NCBI GenBank assembly: GCA_030018635.1
Contig: JASEHU010000097.1
Span: 1-7,358, forward strand
Reading direction: 5' to 3'
Origin: a bacterium
GTDB lineage: Bacteria > UBA9089 > CG2-30-40-21 > SBAY01
DNA length: 7,358 nt
The position numbers were made by a program, and so were the translations under genes. Position 1 is the stretch's first letter. The number at the start of each line of letters is the position of its first letter. The notes below the pieces were generated by a model. The model saw only the letters and a list, made by a program, of their open reading frames with translations, did not search any database and was not told the DNA's origin. This document shows positions 1 through 5,884 of this stretch, in pieces.

Positions 1-21
1 ATTTCCAATTTCTAATTTCCA
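1..21. repeat. Heptamer tandem repeat at the window edge
   Basis: Three 7-nt units follow one another: atttcca, atttcta, atttcca. The element is cut by the window start, so only its end is visible. It resembles the right arm of the inverted heptamer hairpins found in later spacers, and a purine-rich aaaagga follows at 21-27. Whether a matching left arm lies upstream cannot be seen. Confidence 0.6.
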
Positions 22-59
22 AAAGGAATCATAGCAAAAACGATAAAATGAACCGTCCC

Positions 60-112
60 AAATTATGAATTAAGGATCAATTCATAATTTATAATTCATA
101 ATTCATAATTTT
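60..112. repeat. AATTCAT-family inverted repeat upstream of rpsH
   Basis: A 12-nt left arm (60-71, aaattatgaatt) is perfectly complementary to 79-90, with a 7-nt loop. Two further copies of the right-arm sequence follow at 93-103 and 100-110, overlapping in a 7-nt period, so several alternative hairpins are possible. The element ends just before the rpsH Shine-Dalgarno sequence at 119-124. Positions 91-112 are identical to 2599-2620 in the rpmD-rplO spacer, so this is a copied family and not chance AT-richness. Confidence 0.85.
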
Positions 113-132
113 ATTTGTAAGGAGTATAAAAA

Positions 133-531
133 ATGAGTATGACAGACCCTGTTGCCGATATGTTAACCAGGATTCGTAATGCCAATAAGGCAGGACATGA
201 AAAGGTGGATATTCCTGGATCCAGATTAAAGACCGATATCGCCAATATCCTTAAAAAGGAAAAATTTATTAAAAACTATAAATTTATCGAAGACCATAAA
301 CAAGGTACTATTAGACTTTATTTGAAATATGGACCGAATAACGAACGGATTTTAACTAACTTGAAAAGGATTAGCAAACCAGGTCTACGGGTTTATGTTG
401 ATAGTGATAATATCCCTAAGGTAGTCGGTGGGTTAGGCATAGCAGTTATCTCCACATCTAAAGGTGTGATGACAGATATTGCCTGTCGAAAACTAAGGGT
501 TGGTGGAGAGGTAATCTGTTATGTCTGGTAA
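133..531 (+). CDS. rpsH: 30S ribosomal protein S8
   Basis: Primary 16S rRNA-binding protein that organises the central domain and platform of the small subunit. The 132-residue product is full family length. It opens with the typical DPVADMLTRIRNA stretch (residues 5-17) and ends with the S8 signature: VISTSKGVMTD (105-115) and the terminal VGGEVICYVW. An AAGGAG Shine-Dalgarno sequence at 119-124 lies 8 nt before this ATG; a second in-frame ATG two codons on is possible but less well spaced. In E. coli S8 also represses the spc operon through an upstream mRNA site near rplX-rplE, which would lie outside this window. The usual upstream neighbour rpsN is not seen in the 132 nt available. Confidence 0.98.
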   Translation: MSMTDPVADMLTRIRNANKAGHEKVDIPGSRLKTDIANILKKEKFIKNYKFIEDHKQGTIRLYLKYGPNNERILTNLKRISKPGLRVYVDSDNIPKVVGGLGIAVISTSKGVMTDIACRKLRVGGEVICYVW

Positions 532-533
532 GG

Positions 534-600
534 TAGAAGTCAGAAGTTAGAAGTTAGGAGGGTTTTTTCTCCCTTCTAACCTCTAACTTCTAATTTCTGA
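534..600. repeat. Inverted AGAAGTT heptamer hairpin, rpsH-rplF spacer
   Basis: The left side holds three 7-nt units (agaagtc, agaagtt, agaagtt). Positions 540-557 pair with 583-600 over 18 bp with a single G-U pair. An inner 5-bp stem (558-562 with 571-575) closes an 8-nt T-rich loop. The right arm carries one extra heptamer, left as a bulge at 576-582, so the arms differ by a whole repeat unit. It begins within 10 nt of the rpsH stop. No T-run follows the stem, so it does not look like an intrinsic terminator. Confidence 0.88.
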
Positions 601-602
601 TA

Positions 603-622
603 GCTGACGGTTGAGCGCTTAC
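603..622. repeat. Partial copy of the GTAAGCG/CGGTTAC element
   Basis: Read on the minus strand, 612-622 gives gtaagcgctca, matching gtaagcgttca at 1200-1210 at 10 of 11 positions. The adjoining gctgacggtt (603-612) resembles gctgaacggtt at 1340-1350. It appears to be a fragment of the outer ends of the rplF-rplR spacer element. The rplF Shine-Dalgarno sequence follows about 20 nt later. Confidence 0.5.
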
Positions 623-642
623 GATTTCTAAAATACTGATGT

Positions 643-649
643 AAAGGAG
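643..649 (+). promoter_or_regulatory. Shine-Dalgarno sequence fixing the GTG start of rplF
   Basis: AAAGGAG lies 7 nt before the GTG at 657. It supports a GTG start, after which the protein begins with the expected MSRIGNAPV of L6. No upstream ATG fits the family N-terminus. Confidence 0.85.
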
Positions 650-656
650 CAATAAA

Positions 657-1193
657 GTGTCTCGAATAGGCAACGCACCGGTAACTATTCCCAATAATGT
701 CAAAATTAATATAGATAATGGAACTATAACTACCAAAGGGCCATTAGGAACTTTATCCTGGCTCTTTCCGCAGATTATAACGGTAGAGATGAAAGGCTCC
801 CAGGTTATAGTTAAACGCTCTTCGGATAATACAAAAGAAAAAGCACTTCATGGGCTGACGCGAAGTTTAATTAAAAATATGGTTGATGGGGTTCATACAG
901 GATTTGAAAAGACATTGTTAATCGAAGGTGTAGGCTATAAAGCTGAATTAGTTGGTAAAAATGTAAAATTACAAATAGGTTATTCTCATCCGGTAGTTGT
1001 TTCCCCTCCAGAGGGAATCACCTTTGAAGTTCCTGAAGCAACCAAAATAAAGGTTAAAGGGGCAAATAAACAGGTAGTTGGGGAAATAGCGGCCGAAATC
1101 CGAAGAATTAGAACCGCGGATGTTTATAAAAGAAAAGGTATTCGGTATATTGATGAATATATTAAAACAAAGGTAGGGAAGACAGGGGTCTAA
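657..1193 (+). CDS. rplF: 50S ribosomal protein L6
   Basis: Large-subunit protein that binds 23S rRNA near the sarcin-ricin loop and factor-binding site. The 178-residue product matches the family length and has the two tandem L6 folds. It starts MSRIGNAPVTIP, has GVGYKAELVG (91-100) at the start of the second domain, and carries the C-terminal signature region around YKRKGIRY (157-164) before KTGV. The commonest version of the signature reads PEPYKGKGIRY; here it is ADVYKRKGIRY, a modest departure. The start is GTG with a good Shine-Dalgarno sequence. The 125-nt gap from rpsH and the 200-nt gap to rplR are both unusually long for an spc operon and are filled with inverted repeats. Confidence 0.98.
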   Translation: MSRIGNAPVTIPNNVKINIDNGTITTKGPLGTLSWLFPQIITVEMKGSQVIVKRSSDNTKEKALHGLTRSLIKNMVDGVHTGFEKTLLIEGVGYKAELVGKNVKLQIGYSHPVVVSPPEGITFEVPEATKIKVKGANKQVVGEIAAEIRRIRTADVYKRKGIRYIDEYIKTKVGKTGV

Positions 1194-1197
1194 AGGA

Positions 1198-1354
1198 TTG
1201 TAAGCGTTCAGGTAGTGTCCGAAAAGGAGGGGATAAATTCATTTTAAATTGCAAATTTATCATTTTAAATTTAAAATTTGCAATTTGCAATGCTAAATTT
1301 GCAATGATTTATCCCCCTTCGGACACTCCTAATGCATAGGCTGAACGGTTACAA
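1198..1354. repeat. Nested palindromic element, rplF-rplR spacer
   Basis: Three levels of inverted repeat share one centre. The outer arms 1198-1211 and 1341-1354 pair over 14 nt with one mismatch. Inside, agtgtccgaa (1214-1223) pairs with ttcggacact (1318-1327), and ggggataaat (1229-1238) pairs with 1307-1316. The core is AT-rich: attgcaaattt (1248-1258) is complementary to copies at 1274-1284 and 1295-1305, and 1262-1277 is a perfect 16-nt palindrome. The layers differ in sequence type, as if one palindromic element had entered another. It starts 5 nt after the rplF stop. Confidence 0.88.
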
Positions 1355-1361
1355 AGGATTT

Positions 1362-1387
1362 CCCCTTGATAAAGGGGGTTAGGGGGT
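1362..1387. repeat. Small CCCCTT/AAGGGG hairpin with GGGGGTT repeat before rplR
   Basis: Cccctt (1362-1367) pairs with aagggg (1372-1377) around a gata loop. The sequence then repeats as gggggtt, agggggtt. The second G-run (about 1382-1386) is 7 nt before the rplR ATG and is the only Shine-Dalgarno-like purine tract there, so the repeat seems to supply the ribosome-binding site. Confidence 0.6.
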
Positions 1388-1393
1388 TGTTGG

Positions 1394-1753
1394 ATGAATA
1401 TAAAGGATAAAAAATCTTTAAGATTAAGAAGAAAACATCGAGTCAGCCGAAAGGTATTTGGGACTCAAGAGCGACCACGATTGAGTGTTCATCGCAGTGT
1501 TAAACACATGTATGCCCAAATCATAAATGATGAAGAGGGAAAAACCTTAGCCTTTGTCAGCTCTACTAAATCCGGCTTTATCGAAGATTCAATGAAAAAA
1601 ACCGATGTGGCCAAGAAAATAGGTGCTTTAATTGCGGCACAAGCCAAAGATATTGGTATCAAAAAGATTGTCTTTGACCGGGGAGGATGCCTTTATCACG
1701 GTCGAATAAAAACATTAGCTGAATCTGCCCGTGAGGCAGGATTGGAGTTTTAA
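1394..1753 (+). CDS. rplR: 50S ribosomal protein L18
   Basis: 5S rRNA-binding protein of the large-subunit central protuberance, acting with L5 and L25-type proteins. The product has 119 residues, the family norm. The N-terminus is highly basic (residues 5-21), followed by the RPRLSVHRSVKHMYAQII core that contacts 5S rRNA, and a C-terminus containing FDRGGCLYHGRIKTLAESAREAGLEF-type family sequence; the usual Tyr after RGG is Cys here. The Shine-Dalgarno sequence is poor: a G-run at 1382-1386 belonging to a repeat rather than AGGAGG. Only 3 nt separate its stop from rpsE, so the two are likely translationally coupled. Confidence 0.97.
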   Translation: MNIKDKKSLRLRRKHRVSRKVFGTQERPRLSVHRSVKHMYAQIINDEEGKTLAFVSSTKSGFIEDSMKKTDVAKKIGALIAAQAKDIGIKKIVFDRGGCLYHGRIKTLAESAREAGLEF

Positions 1754-1756
1754 AAA

Positions 1757-2245
1757 ATGAAAGAACGAACTAATCAGGAGGAATCAGGCTTAAAAGAAAA
1801 GGTTATTGCTGTTAATCGGGTAGCTAAGGTAGTCAAGGGAGGAAAAAGATTTGGATTTACGGCTTTAGTGGTTGTTGGTGATGGAGCGGGACAGGTAGGT
1901 ATAGGTTATGGTAAGGCGAAGGAGGTTGCATTAGCTGTGGCTAAAGGGGTAAATGCCGCCAAGAAAAAATTGATTACTGTTCCCATGAAAGGCACAACGA
2001 TACCTTATCCCTTGATAGGGCATAAAGGCTCTGGCTATGTAATTTTTAAACCTGCTGCCCCGGGAACCGGGGTTATTGCCGGTGGGCCGGTGAGGGCTAT
2101 TATGGAAGCATTAGGTATCCAGGATGTCCTGACAAAATCACTGGGCAATAATAATCCACATTCACTTGTTAATGCAACGATGGAGGCATTTAAACAAATA
2201 AAACTGTTAACCGCAAGATTAGAACTTCGGGAAACTATTTCATAA
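1757..2245 (+). CDS. rpsE: 30S ribosomal protein S5
   Basis: Small-subunit protein near the mRNA entry site, important for decoding accuracy and helicase activity of the ribosome. The 162-residue product is full length. The N-terminal double-stranded-RNA-binding-like domain is seen in VAKVVKGGKRFGFTALVVVG (22-41) and GQVGIGYGKAKEV (45-57). The C-terminal domain contains GSGYVIFKPAAPGTGVIAGGP (91-111) and NPHSLVNAT (133-141). The ATG lies 3 nt after the rplR stop; a GGAG inside the end of rplR (1744-1747) is 9 nt upstream and probably serves as its Shine-Dalgarno sequence. Confidence 0.98.
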   Translation: MKERTNQEESGLKEKVIAVNRVAKVVKGGKRFGFTALVVVGDGAGQVGIGYGKAKEVALAVAKGVNAAKKKLITVPMKGTTIPYPLIGHKGSGYVIFKPAAPGTGVIAGGPVRAIMEALGIQDVLTKSLGNNNPHSLVNATMEAFKQIKLLTARLELRETIS

Positions 2246-2252
2246 GTAAGAA

Positions 2253-2322
2253 GTGGATTTAATCCACAGATTTTACAGATTAAAAAAATAAAAAATCTGT
2301 GTAATCTGTGAAATCTGTGGAT
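2253..2322. repeat. Inverted 9-nt CAGATT repeat hairpin, rpsE-rpmD spacer
   Basis: Atccacagattttacagatt (2262-2281) pairs with 2303-2322 over 20 bp with one G-T pair. The right side has three 9-nt units (aatctgtgt, aatctgtga, aatctgtgg) against two on the left. A shorter palindrome, gtggatt-t-aatccac, sits at 2253-2267 and overlaps the left arm, allowing an alternative fold. The stem is followed by agattttt, a weak T-run, but S-protein genes continue immediately after, so termination is doubtful. The rpmD Shine-Dalgarno sequence begins 10 nt later. Confidence 0.88.
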
Positions 2323-2341
2323 AGATTTTTAGAGGGAAAAG

Positions 2342-2521
2342 ATGGAAAAGAAATTAAAAATAACCTTAGTTAAAAGTAGATTTGGGCGAGTTCCAAAGCA
2401 CGGTAGAACTTTGTCTGCCCTGGGATTGCGGAAGATAAACCAGGTCGTAGTAAAGCCTGATAATCCTCAAACAAGAGGTATGGTCAAACAGGTTGATTAT
2501 TTAGTTAAGGTGGTTGAGTAA
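2342..2521 (+). CDS. rpmD: 50S ribosomal protein L30
   Basis: Small large-subunit protein found between S5 and L15 in most bacteria. The 59-residue translation begins MEKKLKITLVKSRFGR and continues through HGRTLSALGLRKINQVV, the L30 core with its conserved G-x-x-x-x-H and LGL-RK-N pattern. It ends VDYLVKVVE, typical of the family's last strand. Length and position both fit. A GAGGG Shine-Dalgarno sequence (2332-2336) lies 5 nt upstream of the ATG. Its TAA stop (2519-2521) forms the first three bases of the next spacer hairpin. Conservation at this length and the operon position make the call secure. Confidence 0.96.
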   Translation: MEKKLKITLVKSRFGRVPKHGRTLSALGLRKINQVVVKPDNPQTRGMVKQVDYLVKVVE

Positions 2522-2626
2522 TTAAAAATTATGAATTATGAATTATAAATTATGAATTATAAGATTAAGAATTTATTGTCTTCTTTTTTCCTTCATTCAT
2601 AATTCATAATTCATAATTTTTAATTA
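2519..2626. repeat. Long AATTCAT-family hairpin, rpmD-rplO spacer
   Basis: Positions 2519-2546 are perfectly complementary to 2599-2626, giving a 28-bp uninterrupted A/T-rich stem. The loop region (2547-2598) holds further degenerate left-arm units and a T/C-rich stretch (cttcttttttccttc). The left arm begins with the rpmD stop codon itself. The right arm ends 3 nt before the rplO Shine-Dalgarno sequence at 2630-2635. It belongs to the same family as 60-112. No G/C-rich stem and T-run combination is present, so it is not a classical terminator. Confidence 0.92.
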
Positions 2627-2643
2627 TACGAGGTGAAAGGGAT

Positions 2644-3090
2644 ATGAAATTAAATCAATTAAAGGTTCCTGATGGTGGCCATAAAAAACCTAAAAGAATA
2701 GGACGCGGAGATGGCTCAGGACATGGTGGGACGGCAACAAAAGGAACTAAAGGGCAATTAGCTCGTAAAGGCGGTAAAGGACCTGGTTTTGAAGGAGGAC
2801 AAATGCCTTTGCAAAGACGAGTTCCAAAGCGGGGATTTACTAATACAAGAAGAAAAGAGTGGACAACCATTAATCTGGAGACAATTACTTCTTTTGGTTT
2901 TGAGCCCGGCTCAAAGATTACCCCGGCTATTCTACTGCAGGCAGGATTAATCAAAAAGATTAAAAATGGCATAAAGATATTGGGTGATGGTGAAATAAAC
3001 ATACCGTTAATCGTTAAGGTTGATGCAGTAAGTATCGGGGCGAAGAAAAAAATAGAGGCAGCCGGCGGCAATGTTGAACCAAATGAATAA
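2644..3090 (+). CDS. rplO: 50S ribosomal protein L15
   Basis: Late-assembling large-subunit protein whose extended N-terminal arm threads through 23S rRNA. The 148-residue product has the glycine/basic-rich arm characteristic of L15: RIGRGDGSGHGGT (18-30), GTKGQLARKGGKGPGFEGGQ (34-53) and MPLQRRVPKRGF (54-65). The globular C-terminal domain begins around residue 75 and ends near a typical KKKIEAAGGNVE. A GAGGTG Shine-Dalgarno sequence (2630-2635) precedes the ATG by 8 nt. It directly precedes secY, as in nearly all spc operons. Confidence 0.98.
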   Translation: MKLNQLKVPDGGHKKPKRIGRGDGSGHGGTATKGTKGQLARKGGKGPGFEGGQMPLQRRVPKRGFTNTRRKEWTTINLETITSFGFEPGSKITPAILLQAGLIKKIKNGIKILGDGEINIPLIVKVDAVSIGAKKKIEAAGGNVEPNE

Positions 3091-3092
3091 AG

Positions 3093-3116
3093 GAATAGGA
3101 CTTATAAGTCCTATTC
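3093..3116. repeat. Perfect 24-nt palindrome, rplO-secY spacer
   Basis: Every base of the 24-nt stretch is self-complementary; as RNA it would form about a 10-bp stem with a tata loop. It begins 3 nt after the rplO stop and ends 5 nt before the secY Shine-Dalgarno sequence (GAGGAG, 3121-3126). Fourteen bases, ataggacttataag, recur exactly at 6689-6702 between rpsM and rpsK. No T-run follows. Confidence 0.9.
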
Positions 3117-3135
3117 TTATGAGGAGCATAGTTTT

Positions 3136-4458
3136 ATGAAAGGACTTGAGGGTATTCTAAACCCTTTCAAGGTTTATGAATTACGGAAAAGGATATTATT
3201 TACCTTAGGCTTATTAGCCGTTTATAGATTAGGGGTAGCTGTTCCTACTCCAGGTGTTGACGGAGTTGCCTTAAGTGCCTTTTTTCAACAAGCAAAAGGA
3301 ACAATAGTTGGATTATTAGACCTGTTTTCCGGAGGGGCATTCGAACGGTTCTCTATCTTTACTCTTGGCATTATGCCCTATATCAGTGCCTCGATTATTA
3401 TGTCTTTATTACAACCGGTTGTTCCTTATTTGGAAAGATTGGCTAAAGAAGGTGAGGTCGGTAAGAAAAAAATCACTCAATATACAAGATATTTAACCTT
3501 AGTTATAGGTATTATTCAAGCGACAGGAACCAGTATCTGGATTCAAAGTATGCAGACCGATGATGGTCGGGGTTTTGTTTTAAATCCTGGTTTGGGCTTT
3601 CATTTGATGACTGTGGCTACTTTAACTACAGGCACGGCTTTTGTCATGTGGCTTGGAGAACAGATTACAGATAGGGGCATAGGCAACGGAAGCTCATTAA
3701 TCATTATGGTCAGTATTATCTCAAGACTACCACAGGCTATCATCCAGAGCCTACAACGATTATTCGTCGGTGAAATGAATATCTTTGTTATTCTTTTTAT
3801 TCTAATTATCGGGGTTTTAGCTACGGCCGGTGTTGTGATTATGATTCAGGGACATCGCAAAATCTCGGTTCAATATGCCAAACGAATTGTTGGCCGTAAG
3901 GTTTATGGTGGACAGAGCACACATTTACCTCTTCAGGTAAATATGGCTGGGGTTATTCCCATTATCTTTGCCTCATCCCTGCTGGCACTTCCGGCTACCT
4001 TTGTTACCTTTCTGGGTGGTAAAGATATTGATTTTTTAACCTTTTTGTATAACCAATTAAACCCGGGAGGGGTAATTTATCAGATATTAATGGCCTCTGG
4101 AATCATCTTTTTTACCTATTTTTATATTGCTGTAATATTTAATCCGGTAGATGTGGCGGATAATATGCGTAAACAGGGTGGATTTATTCCGGGTATTCGT
4201 CCCGGTAAGTCAACGGCTGAGTATATTGAGCGTATCCTGAAAAGAATTACCTTTGTCGGAGCGATATTCTTAGCCCTGATTGACTTTCTTCCATCTATGG
4301 TTATTCAGGCAATGCATCTCCCTTTTTATTTTGGTGGAACATCGATACTTATTGTTGTTGGTGTGGCTCTGGATACTGTTCGACAGATTGAATCTCATTT
4401 GTTAATGAGACACTATGAAGGATTTGTAAAAAAAGGGAAGATTAGAGGAAGGTTTTAG
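3136..4458 (+). CDS. secY: Preprotein translocase subunit SecY
   Basis: Channel-forming subunit of the SecYEG translocon in the cytoplasmic membrane, which moves unfolded proteins across or into the membrane with SecA or the ribosome. The 440-residue protein shows about ten hydrophobic segments, starting near residue 20 and ending near 410. The plug region LLDLFSGGAFERFSIFTLGIMPYISA (60-85) follows the first segment. GIGNGSSLIIM (181-191) opens TM5. The cytoplasmic loops that contact SecA or ribosome are intact: QGHRKISVQYAKR (238-250) and the C5 loop with FIPGIRPG, Arg355 being the invariant residue. A GAGGAG site lies 9 nt upstream of the ATG. adk starts 1 nt after the stop. Confidence 0.98.
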   Translation: MKGLEGILNPFKVYELRKRILFTLGLLAVYRLGVAVPTPGVDGVALSAFFQQAKGTIVGLLDLFSGGAFERFSIFTLGIMPYISASIIMSLLQPVVPYLERLAKEGEVGKKKITQYTRYLTLVIGIIQATGTSIWIQSMQTDDGRGFVLNPGLGFHLMTVATLTTGTAFVMWLGEQITDRGIGNGSSLIIMVSIISRLPQAIIQSLQRLFVGEMNIFVILFILIIGVLATAGVVIMIQGHRKISVQYAKRIVGRKVYGGQSTHLPLQVNMAGVIPIIFASSLLALPATFVTFLGGKDIDFLTFLYNQLNPGGVIYQILMASGIIFFTYFYIAVIFNPVDVADNMRKQGGFIPGIRPGKSTAEYIERILKRITFVGAIFLALIDFLPSMVIQAMHLPFYFGGTSILIVVGVALDTVRQIESHLLMRHYEGFVKKGKIRGRF

Positions 4459-4459
4459 A

Positions 4460-5131
4460 ATGCGATTAATATTTTTAGGTCCACCTGGGGCAGGAAAAGG
4501 GACACAATCGGAGTTAATCTCTAAAAAATTCAATATCCCCCAGATTGCTACGGGTGATATTTTGCGCCAGGCAGTTAAAAATCAAACGGAATTGGGTGTC
4601 TTAGCCAAAAAATATATGGATGAAGGAAAGTTAGTCCCTGATGATGTCATCATAAATTTGATAAAAGGACGATTATTAGGGGATGATTGTCAGATGGGTT
4701 TTATCTTAGATGGATTTCCAAGGACCGTTGCCCAAGCAGAGGCATTGACAATTACCTTAAAAGAAATGGGGTTGTCCTTAGATGCGGTTGTAAATTTTTC
4801 ACTCAAGGATGAGTTGTTGATTAAACGGCTTTGCGGCAGACGGGTTTGTAAATCCTGCGGGTATAATTTCCATGTTTATTATCAACCACCAAAGGAAGAA
4901 TCTAAATGTGATAAATGTGGCGGAGAAATTTATCAACGAGATGATGATAAAGAGGAAGTTATAAATCGGCGGCTAAAAGTTTATAAGGAACAGACTTATC
5001 CTTTGATTGATTATTATCGCCAAATTGGTTCACTCAAAGATGTTAATGTTAATCATTTGCTCAAAGATGATGAGACAGATACAGATGTGGAAGTGGTTTT
5101 GGCTAAAGTAATTGATGTCTTAGAAGGATAA
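4460..5131 (+). CDS. adk: Adenylate kinase, zinc-lid type
   Basis: Cytosolic enzyme catalysing ATP + AMP to 2 ADP. The 223-residue product is the long (lid-bearing) form. The P-loop GPPGAGKGT spans residues 7-15, the AMP-binding side includes TGDILR (31-36), and DGFPRT (84-89) is the conserved AMP/ATP-site motif. The lid carries four cysteines at 130, 133, 150 and 153 (CxxC...CxxC), the zinc-binding form known in Gram-positive and many other bacteria. Paired arginines 170-171 lie in the conserved INRRLKVY. Only 1 nt separates it from secY, and its TAA overlaps the map ATG by one base, so secY-adk-map form a coupled block. Confidence 0.98.
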   Translation: MRLIFLGPPGAGKGTQSELISKKFNIPQIATGDILRQAVKNQTELGVLAKKYMDEGKLVPDDVIINLIKGRLLGDDCQMGFILDGFPRTVAQAEALTITLKEMGLSLDAVVNFSLKDELLIKRLCGRRVCKSCGYNFHVYYQPPKEESKCDKCGGEIYQRDDDKEEVINRRLKVYKEQTYPLIDYYRQIGSLKDVNVNHLLKDDETDTDVEVVLAKVIDVLEG

Positions 5132-5133
5132 TG
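5122..5133 (+). promoter_or_regulatory. adk stop / map start overlap (TAATG) with upstream GAAGG
   Basis: The adk TAA (5129-5131) and the map ATG (5131-5133) share one base. GAAGG at 5123-5127 lies within the adk coding end, close to the ATG (3 nt). This arrangement indicates translational coupling: ribosomes finishing adk restart on map. Confidence 0.75.
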
Positions 5134-5877
5134 ATTATCTTGAAGTCTAAACAAGAGATAGAAAAGATACGGAATGCGGGTAAGATAGTAAAAGAGGTTG
5201 GTCGCCATCTTGAACAAATAGCTAAGCCGGGAATAACAACCAAGTATTTAGAAGAAACAGCCCATGAAATGATTATTAAGCGGAGGGCAAAACCGGCCTT
5301 CTTAGGATACCATGGATTTCCAGGGAGTATTTGTACCTCAATCAATGCTGAGGTAGTGCATGGTATTCCTTCTGCCCAGCGAATACTAAAATATGGGGAT
5401 ATTCTTAAGGTTGATGTAGCTGTTTTGTTGGATGGCTATTGTGCAGATGCCGCCTTGACTATACCCATTGGACAAATAAGTGCGAAAATAGAAAAGTTGG
5501 TCGCTGTAACCAAGAAGGCTCTGGAGATAGGTATTGCCAAGGCAAAACCTCCAAATAGATTATTCGATATTTCCCATGCCATACAATTTCATGCCCAATG
5601 TTATGGCTATTCGGTAGTGCGTGATTATACCGGGCATGGAATCGGACGCGAGATGCACGAGGCACCGCAAGTGCCTAATTTTGGTGAGGCAGGTAAGGGC
5701 CCACGACTTAAACCAGGGATGGTTTTATGTATAGAACCAATGATAAATATGGGAGGTTATGAAATAGACATATTAAATGATGGCTGGACAGTGATAACAA
5801 AGGATAAAAGTTTCTCGGCTCATTTTGAACATACCATAGTTATCACCGACGGTGAACCGGAAATATTGACGAAATAA
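5131..5877 (+). CDS. map: Methionine aminopeptidase, type I
   Basis: Cytosolic metalloenzyme that removes the initiator methionine from new proteins. The 248-residue length and lack of the type II insertion mark type I. The five metal ligands are in place by comparison with the E. coli enzyme: Asp95 (KVDV), Asp106 (ADAA), His169 (TGHGIG), Glu202 (IEPM) and Glu233 (FEHT). The substrate-side histidines His77 (VVHGIP) and His176 (MHEAP) are also present. The commonly seen HGD before the second aspartate reads CAD here, a small oddity next to the metal site. It overlaps adk by one base and precedes infA by 64 nt, as in many non-proteobacterial spc operons. Confidence 0.97.
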   Translation: MIILKSKQEIEKIRNAGKIVKEVGRHLEQIAKPGITTKYLEETAHEMIIKRRAKPAFLGYHGFPGSICTSINAEVVHGIPSAQRILKYGDILKVDVAVLLDGYCADAALTIPIGQISAKIEKLVAVTKKALEIGIAKAKPPNRLFDISHAIQFHAQCYGYSVVRDYTGHGIGREMHEAPQVPNFGEAGKGPRLKPGMVLCIEPMINMGGYEIDILNDGWTVITKDKSFSAHFEHTIVITDGEPEILTK

Positions 5878-5884
5878 AAAAGAA

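Noticed and set aside
67..95. Promoter upstream of rpsH (tataat at 90-95)
   Set aside because: The hexamer falls inside the AATTCAT repeat and no TTGACA-like box is found at the right distance; such hexamers arise by chance in this repeat.
535..575. Terminator with T-run after rpsH
   Set aside because: The T-run (563-569) is in the loop of the larger hairpin, not downstream of a stem.
2262..2330. Intrinsic terminator after rpsE (stem followed by attttt)
   Set aside because: The stem is AT-rich with a large A/T loop, the T-run is short and interrupted from the stem, and essential genes follow in the same direction.
2655..3071. Long minus-strand open frame (138 residues) opposite rplO
   Set aside because: It lies entirely opposite a clear L15 gene; the product is proline- and cysteine-rich low-complexity sequence mirroring the Gly/Lys codons of L15, with no family resemblance.
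5103..5345. Minus-strand open frame opposite the start of map
   Set aside because: It overlaps conserved adk/map coding sequence, resembles no known protein and has no supporting ribosome-binding site.
5459..5665. Minus-strand open frame inside map
   Set aside because: It is fully within the conserved metal-site region of methionine aminopeptidase; a shadow frame.
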